A program made the position numbers and the translations under genes. Below, in pieces: positions 5,719 to 9,643 of a stretch of DNA of 9,643 bases (positions are counted from its first letter, which is position 1; every line of letters starts with the position of its first letter). The notes beneath the pieces were generated by a model, which was not told where the DNA came from, ran no database searches, and saw only the letters and a list, made by a program, of their open reading frames with translations. This stretch comes from an uncultured Eubacteriales bacterium (GTDB lineage Bacteria; Bacillota; Clostridia; Oscillospirales; Oscillospiraceae), in assembly GCA_900544945.1 (NCBI GenBank), contig UQXG01000089.1, forward strand, positions 1 to 9,643, written 5' to 3'.

Positions 5719-6501
5719 ATGGAAGCATGTATTTGGATGGCGTTGGCGGCGACTTTTGGCACCTGGCTGGTGACGGCTCTGGGAGCGGCCACGGTGGTGT
5801 TCTTTTCTTCACCCAAGGAGAAAACCCTGAATCTGATGTTGGGCTTTTCTGCCGGGGTCATGATCGCGGCCAGCTTCTGGTCATTGCTGGAGCCTGCCAT
5901 CGCCCAGGCGGAGAGACTTCCGGGACTGCCTGCCTGGCTGGTGGCAACGGCAGGGTTTCTGATCGGTGCTCTGTTCCTCTGGGGTTCTGACAAACTGGTG
6001 AGCCGGGCACTGGGACAGGTGGAGGTCGGCGGGAAAAAGCGGGTGATTCTGCTGGTGCTGTCCATCACCCTGCACAATATTCCAGAAGGCCTGGCGGTGG
6101 GAGTTGCCTTCGGCGCTTTGCAGAACGGGTATAGCCCGGAAGCCCTGATGGGGGCGGTGAGCGTGGCTGTGGGGATAGGACTACAGAATTTTCCGGAGGG
6201 TGCGGCGGTGTCTCTGCCTTTGCGTCGGGAAGGGTGCAGCCGGAGCCGAAGCTTTCTCGTCGGCCAGGCCTCAGCCTTGGTGGAACCGATGGCAGGGGTT
6301 TTGGGAGCCTGGCTGGTTACTTATGTGCAGCGGCTGCTGCCCTATGCCCTGTCCTTTGCGGCAGGAGCCATGATTCTGGTAGCCGTTCATGAGCTGATTC
6401 CGGAATGTCAGAAAAACCGTCAGGAACAGCCCTATTTTGCCACCATGGGCATTATTCTGGGCTTTGCGGCCATGATGCTCTTAGATGTCATGTTGGGCTG
6501 A
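5719..6501 (+). CDS. ZIP-family divalent metal transporter (GufA/ZupT type)
   Basis: A 260-residue inner-membrane protein with about eight membrane segments. ZIP proteins move Zn2+ and other divalent cations into the cytoplasm. The two signature metal-site segments are present: LHNIPEGLAVGVAFG near residues 117-131 (fourth membrane segment) and LQNFPEGAAVSLPLR near 155-170 (fifth). The second has Gln where many ZIP proteins have His, which is usual in the GufA branch. A later VHELIPE segment (near 225) supplies another conserved His/Glu. The variable loop between segments 3 and 4 is short and lacks a His-rich stretch. AGGAGG 6 nt before ATG 5719 fixes the start; the upstream in-frame codons to 5671 run through the previous terminator. 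No Fur- or Zur-like operator was recognised. The specific metal cannot be told from sequence. Confidence 0.92.
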   Translation: MEACIWMALAATFGTWLVTALGAATVVFFSSPKEKTLNLMLGFSAGVMIAASFWSLLEPAIAQAERLPGLPAWLVATAGFLIGALFLWGSDKLVSRALGQVEVGGKKRVILLVLSITLHNIPEGLAVGVAFGALQNGYSPEALMGAVSVAVGIGLQNFPEGAAVSLPLRREGCSRSRSFLVGQASALVEPMAGVLGAWLVTYVQRLLPYALSFAAGAMILVAVHELIPECQKNRQEQPYFATMGIILGFAAMMLLDVMLG

Positions 6502-6530
6502 TTGACTTTCCTGGCGTTTCGGGCTATACT
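6502..6530 (+). promoter_or_regulatory. Strong sigma-A promoter of the DUF308-PPTase-tatD operon
   Basis: TTGACT (6502-6507), a 17-nt spacer and TATACT (6525-6530), each box one base from consensus. The -35 box begins immediately after the ZIP gene's stop codon. The predicted start near 6537 lies 2 nt before the SD GAGGTG (6539-6544), so the leader is very short. Confidence 0.8.
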
Positions 6531-6550
6531 AAGGCATAGAGGTGATACAC

Positions 6551-7084
6551 ATGAAACGCAAAAAGTTCTGGAAGGATGTTTCCCGATTTGTGACCCCGGC
6601 GGCTCTGATTGTCTTAGGCCTGGTGCTGCTGTTCTGCCCGGATACGGCCTCTGCCCTGATTTCCAGGGTGGCGGGCTGGGTGCTGACCTTCAGCGGCATT
6701 GTGGTGGCCGTTGCCATGGTGGTGGACGGACGGCTGTCTGTGGGACAGCTGCTATCCGCTCTGGTGCTGGTGCTCCTGGGACGGTATCTGATAGCCCACC
6801 CTCTGGCCTGGGCTGCTTGGGGAGGCCGGATCATCGGCGTGCTGGTGCTCCTGCGAGGCGCCCGTGATTTTACCCTGTCAACGCTGACCCAGGGGAAAAT
6901 TCTGGCGGTGGTGACGGCTCTGGTAGGCGTGATGCTGATCTTCCTGCCCCTGACCGCCTCCCGGATGGTGTTCTCCGTCTGCGGCATTGTGGTGCTGGTC
7001 GTCGGCGGCGGGATGCTCTGGGAGCGAATCTGGGAGCGGAAATTTATGGAGGGCGATGATCCCAACATCATCGACGCTCTGTGA
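6551..7084 (+). CDS. HdeD/DUF308-family membrane protein
   Basis: A 177-residue membrane protein with a basic N-terminus (MKRKKFWKD) and six membrane segments in three hairpin pairs, near residues 15-31, 36-57, 66-80, 88-104, 116-135 and 140-158. Repeated Gly-rich helix pairs (VAGWVLTFSGIVV, WGGRIIGVLVLLRGARD, VCGIVVLVVGGGML) match the DUF308 repeat of HdeD-like proteins. E. coli HdeD is linked to acid resistance; in Firmicutes the role of these proteins is not established. The tail, from ERIWERKF to DPNIIDAL, is acidic and probably cytoplasmic. ATG 6551 follows GAGGTG by 6 nt; the in-frame GTG at 6542 lies inside that SD and is less likely. First gene of a three-gene operon. Its stop overlaps the next start (GTGA), which suggests translational coupling. 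Confidence 0.85.
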   Translation: MKRKKFWKDVSRFVTPAALIVLGLVLLFCPDTASALISRVAGWVLTFSGIVVAVAMVVDGRLSVGQLLSALVLVLLGRYLIAHPLAWAAWGGRIIGVLVLLRGARDFTLSTLTQGKILAVVTALVGVMLIFLPLTASRMVFSVCGIVVLVVGGGMLWERIWERKFMEGDDPNIIDAL

Positions 7085-7569
7085 TTTTTAGCTGGTGTGC
7101 CCTGGATGACCGAACCGGCCATGAGGCCGGGCGGGCTCTGCTGGCAGAGCTTTACCGCCGGGAAACCGGGGAGGCTCTGCCGCCCATTGTGATAAGTCCA
7201 CGGGGCAAGCCCTTCTTTGCGGATAGCCCCTGGCATTTTTCCATCAGCCACACCCGAAAGCACGCCTTTTGTGTGCTGGACAGAGAAAATATCGCCATTG
7301 ACGCGGAGGAACTGGATCGCCCGGTAAATCCGCGCCTGGCAGAAAGAATCCTGTCCCCCAGGGAAAAGGAACAATTTGAAGCTGCTGCCGACAAAACACG
7401 GGCGCTGCTGACCTTCTGGGTACTGAAGGAGGCGGCAGCCAAGCTCAGCGGGGAGGGCCTGCGGGGCTTTCCCAACCACACAAATTTTTCCCTGGATGAC
7501 CCCCGGGTGCGGGAAATCGAGGGCTGCTTGGTAGCTATTTTACAAGAAGGAGAAACTTATGCTCTTTGA
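7081..7569 (+). CDS. 4'-phosphopantetheinyl transferase, Sfp/AcpT-like superfamily
   Basis: A 162-residue cytosolic enzyme expected to move 4'-phosphopantetheine from CoA to a serine of an acyl, peptidyl or aryl carrier protein. Motifs seen: RGKPFF (41-46), HFSISHT (52-58), the Mg2+-binding IAIDAE (71-76) with Asp74 and Glu76, and FWVLKEAAAKLSGEGL (112-127) with the conserved Trp113, Lys116 and Glu117. The usual Gly of GID is Ala here (IAID), a mild departure. At 162 residues it is shorter than Sfp (about 220), mostly through a short N-terminal half, and longer than AcpS (about 120). The GTG start overlaps the previous stop as GTGA and has no good SD, so translation probably depends on the upstream gene. 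No polyketide or nonribosomal peptide genes lie nearby; the target may be the fatty-acid carrier protein or lie elsewhere. Confidence 0.88.
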   Translation: MIFSWCALDDRTGHEAGRALLAELYRRETGEALPPIVISPRGKPFFADSPWHFSISHTRKHAFCVLDRENIAIDAEELDRPVNPRLAERILSPREKEQFEAAADKTRALLTFWVLKEAAAKLSGEGLRGFPNHTNFSLDDPRVREIEGCLVAILQEGETYAL

Positions 7570-8320
7570 TACCCATGCCCACATGGATGACCGGGCTTTT
7601 GACGAGGATCGGCAGACGCTGCTGGCAAGCCTGCCCGGTCAGGGAATCGGATTGCTGATGAACCCGGGCTGTTCTCTGGAATCTTCCCGGCGGGCGGATG
7701 CCCTGTCCCGGGCCTATGACTACATCTACGCCGCCGTAGGTTCCCATCCGGATGCCGCCGACGAGGTAGACCCGGCGGCGCTGAAGGAATATCGGCAGCT
7801 GTGCCGGGAGAACCCGAAAATCCGTGCCATCGGCGAAATCGGCCTGGACTACCACTATGAGGACATTCCCAGAGACCGGCAGCAGGCAGCCTTCCGGGCC
7901 CAGATGGGTCTTGCCCGGGAGCTGGGGCTGCCGGTGATTGTCCATGAGCGGGAAGCCCATGAGGACGGAATCCGGATTGTGGAGGAATTCCCGGAGGTCA
8001 CCGGGGTGTTTCACTGCTATTCCGGCTCAGCGGAAATGGCCAAGTGGCTCATTGGCCGGGGCTGGTACATCGGCTTTACCGGGGTGCTGACCTTCAAGAA
8101 TGCCCGGCGGGCGGTGGAGACCGCGGCGGCCATCCCCCTGGAGCGGATCGTCCTGGAAACGGACTGTCCCTACATGTCCCCGGAGCCTTTCCGGGGTAAG
8201 CGGAACGACCCGGGCAGGCTCTACCGGATGGCGGAGAGGCTGGCGGAAATCCGGGGACTGCCTCTGGAGGAAATCCACCGGATCACCTTCGAAAACGGAA
8301 AACGATTGTATCGGATATGA
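7559..8320 (+). CDS. TatD-family metal-dependent hydrolase (putative DNase)
   Basis: A 253-residue, full-length TIM-barrel amidohydrolase of the TatD type; family members are metal-dependent 3'-5' exonucleases or phosphoesterases acting on DNA or RNA ends. The metal ligands are all present: DTHAH (His6, His8), GEIGLDYH (Glu93), VIVHERE (His129), VFHCYSG (His152) and ETDCPYM (Asp202). The conserved C-terminal ENGKRLY closes the protein. AAGGAG lies 6 nt before ATG 7559 inside the end of the PPTase gene, and the two genes overlap by 11 bp, so this is the last gene of the DUF308-PPTase-tatD operon. 22 of 27 Arg codons are CGG, quite unlike the SpoIID-like gene at the left of the window. The substrate cannot be set from sequence. 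Confidence 0.95.
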   Translation: MLFDTHAHMDDRAFDEDRQTLLASLPGQGIGLLMNPGCSLESSRRADALSRAYDYIYAAVGSHPDAADEVDPAALKEYRQLCRENPKIRAIGEIGLDYHYEDIPRDRQQAAFRAQMGLARELGLPVIVHEREAHEDGIRIVEEFPEVTGVFHCYSGSAEMAKWLIGRGWYIGFTGVLTFKNARRAVETAAAIPLERIVLETDCPYMSPEPFRGKRNDPGRLYRMAERLAEIRGLPLEEIHRITFENGKRLYRI

Positions 8321-8321
8321 G

Positions 8322-8616
8322 AAAAGGGGCTGTCTCACTAAGGACTCAGGTGGGTCAAAATAGTCAAAAAGAAGCTGTCATTGCGAACCAGTGACCGACG
8401 TCACTGGTGTGGCAATCTCCCGGATAGGAGTAAAACCCCCGATTTTCGGACGTAATTGTTCGAAAATCGGGGGGATTGCCACACCAGTCTGCGATATATT
8501 ACGGTATGATTGCCACTGGCAATCATCACTATTTTAATTCGCTGCGCGGAGCACCACTGGTTCGCAATGACAGTTCTTCTATTTGGGCACTTTGTCTTTT
8601 TGAGACAGCCCCTTTT
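8322..8616. repeat. Outer inverted repeat between the convergent tatD and degV genes
   Basis: AAAAGGGGCTGTCTCA (8322-8337) pairs perfectly over 16 bp with 8601-8616. Each arm lies close to a stop codon: 2 nt after the tatD stop (8320) and 10 nt before the degV stop (8626). Without the 263 nt between the arms this would be a good two-way terminator, with A- and T-runs on its flanks. With the inner element it is either a split terminator or the ends of a small non-autonomous element; GGGGCTGTCTCA-type ends recall terminal repeats of some insertion sequences, from memory only. No flanking target duplication is visible. Confidence 0.65.
8377..8571. repeat. Palindromic repeat element, copy 2 (MITE-like)
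   Basis: The 17-bp ends GTCATTGCGAACCAGTG (8377-8393) and 8555-8571 are perfect inverted repeats. The left arm has a perfect 9-bp hairpin (8387-8395 with 8400-8408). A longer stem joins 8403-8417 with 8474-8488, around a perfect 13-bp hairpin (8436-8448 with 8461-8473). The right arm matches the right arm of copy 1 but is split by about 62 extra bases, which hold a further small palindrome (8507-8514 with 8518-8525). There is no coding capacity. This element is the content of most of the gene-free stretch 8321-8625. Confidence 0.75.
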
Positions 8617-8625
8617 TTGCGTGCG

Positions 8626-9468
8626 TTACGGCTTGCGGAAGAAGGCGGCAGCTACGGCACCGGGGCCCGCATGGGTGCCGATCACGCTGCCGATGACGGT
8701 GCAGCGAAGAGAATCCACCCCTTTTTCCCACAGAGGCGTACTGTCGGCAATGTACTTTTTCAGAAGGACGTCGGTCAGGCCGGTATAGCCCAGCAGAATG
8801 GGCTGGGAGAAATCAATACCGCCGGCCTTGCCGATTTCCTGAACCAGCAGGTTGTTGGCCTGGCGGGAGCCTCTGGCCTTGCCCAGAATGTGAATCACGC
8901 CGTCCTCAATGTTGACCACGGGCTTGATATTCAGAAGCCCGCCGGCGAAGGCGACCGCGGCGGAGATCCGCCCGCCCCGCTTCAGGTATTCCAGGGTATC
9001 CAGCATGGCAATCAGGCAGATATCCTTCTTCTTTTCTTCCAACGCGGCAGCGATTTCCCGGGCACTCATTCCGGAATCCGCGCAGTTCAGGGCGTACTCG
9101 GCGAGAATTCCCGCGCCGATGGTCACACTGCCGCTGTCCACCACATAGAACTCCCGGTATTCCGCGGCGGCAAGCCGGGCGCTCTGGCAGGTGCCGGAGA
9201 GCTGGTGGGCCAGGGTGATGATCACGGCGGTGTCGCCGGCGGCGGCTATTTCGGAAAGGACGGCATCAAAGGCGGCGGGAGTGGCCTGACTGGTGGTGGG
9301 CATCACGTCGCTTTCGATCAGGCGATTGTAGAATTCCTGATGGCTGATGGTCACGCCGTCCACAAATTCCTCGGTGCCGAAGGTGACGGTCAAAGGTACC
9401 ACGGCAAAGCGCCCGGCAATCTCCGGGGCGACATCTGCGGTGGAGTCGATAACGATTCTGACTGACAT
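8626..9468 (-). CDS. DegV-family fatty-acid-binding protein
   Basis: A 280-residue cytosolic protein of the DegV/FakB fold. Members bind a fatty acid; FakB proteins present it to the kinase FakA for phosphorylation into phospholipid synthesis. Motifs seen: IVIDSTAD (5-12), PLTVTFG (25-31), MPTTSQATP (56-64), whose Thr-Ser pair contacts the fatty-acid carboxylate in the family, LAHQLSGTCQSA (86-97), DSGSVTIGAG (111-120), LEYLKRGGRIS (159-169), NIKPVVNIEDG (180-190) and IGTHAGPGAV (263-272). The length is usual and no key block is missing. AGGAGG at 9475-9480 on the minus strand, 6 nt before ATG, fixes the start. No fakA lies nearby, so a role as a FakB partner is inference. It converges on the tatD operon. 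No clear promoter could be found among the hairpins upstream. The 329-codon plus-strand frame across it is a shadow. Confidence 0.95.
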   Translation of the reverse strand: MSVRIVIDSTADVAPEIAGRFAVVPLTVTFGTEEFVDGVTISHQEFYNRLIESDVMPTTSQATPAAFDAVLSEIAAAGDTAVIITLAHQLSGTCQSARLAAAEYREFYVVDSGSVTIGAGILAEYALNCADSGMSAREIAAALEEKKKDICLIAMLDTLEYLKRGGRISAAVAFAGGLLNIKPVVNIEDGVIHILGKARGSRQANNLLVQEIGKAGGIDFSQPILLGYTGLTDVLLKKYIADSTPLWEKGVDSLRCTVIGSVIGTHAGPGAVAAAFFRKP

Positions 9469-9496
9469 GGATTTCCTCCTTATTTTAATGTCTGCT

Positions 9497-9632
9497 GAAT
9501 AAGCCGCTTTGCGGCTTATTCACGCACCGTCAGGTGCGCAATTCCATAAAAATGGCTCTTTGAAACCGTTTTTATGGAATTCAGACAGAAATCAATGGGT
9601 ATCCGAATTGCATGGCGTTCCATGCAATTCGG
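9497..9632. repeat. Run of four hairpins upstream of degV
   Basis: Four different inverted repeats follow one another: GAATAAGCCGC (9497-9507 with 9511-9521, 3-nt loop); CGCACC (9523-9528 with 9533-9538); AATTCCATAAAAA (9540-9552 with 9569-9581); and CCGAATTGCATGG (9603-9615 with 9620-9632, 4-nt loop). All stems are perfect. CAGGTGC occurs at 9531-9537 and again at 9634-9640. They lie 29-164 bp upstream of degV and could be its leader, a terminator set for a gene beyond the window, or an intergenic repeat like those at 4.1 and 8.4 kb. No gene is seen between 9469 and the window end. Confidence 0.7.
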
Positions 9633-9643
9633 CAGGTGCAAGG

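Noticed and set aside
8377..8571. CRISPR array
   Set aside because: The repeats are inverted and nested, not regularly spaced direct repeats with unique spacers, and no cas gene is present.
8476..9465. 329-codon plus-strand open frame across degV
   Set aside because: degV on the other strand has the full family motif set and a perfect SD; the plus frame begins inside the repeat element and has no domain.

Overview
The window reads as a chromosomal piece of a GC-rich Clostridia member, most likely of the Oscillospiraceae/Ruminococcaceae kind found in the gut. The grounds are strong GGAGG-type ribosome binding sites, sigma-A-like promoters, a SpoIID-family protein, an S-layer-homology (SLH) surface protein, a DegV protein and small dispersed palindromic repeats. 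The placement rests on gene content and style, not on a database search.

Left part (1-4050). A secreted SpoIID/LytB-type protein (minus strand) ends inside an array of degenerate 7-bp repeats at the window edge. It diverges from an unrecognised polytopic membrane protein (plus), and the two candidate promoters overlap at one AT box. The membrane protein converges on, and overlaps by 50 bp, a 203-residue protein of unknown function (minus) whose C-terminal half looks like a worn histidine-kinase-type ATPase fold. Then comes a monocistronic NAD-type glyceraldehyde-3-phosphate dehydrogenase (gap) with a clear promoter, a leader hairpin, a strong SD and a perfect intrinsic terminator.

Middle (4050-4529). 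There is no gene here. A palindrome-rich element of about 350 bp, bounded by imperfect inverted repeats (4092-4445), fills most of the space.

Right part (4530-9643). A secreted Ig-like/SLH protein ends in a perfect terminator. A GufA-type ZIP metal transporter follows. A near-consensus promoter then drives a tight operon: HdeD/DUF308 membrane protein, Sfp-type phosphopantetheinyl transferase (GTGA overlap) and TatD-family hydrolase (11-bp overlap). The operon converges on degV (minus). The gap between tatD and degV holds a second copy of the inverted-repeat element, nested inside an outer inverted repeat. Upstream of degV lies a run of four different hairpins.

The functions are mainly housekeeping or cell envelope: glycolysis, peptidoglycan or spore-wall processing, surface anchoring, metal uptake, carrier-protein activation, nuclease/hydrolase and fatty-acid binding. 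I see no defence system, CRISPR array, phage module, transposase or tRNA/rRNA gene. The most notable observations are the mobile-looking repeat family with shared ends and different cores, the stop codon lying inside a heptamer array, and an abrupt change in arginine codon choice across the repeat at about 4.1 kb. That change could mark horizontal transfer or an assembly join.
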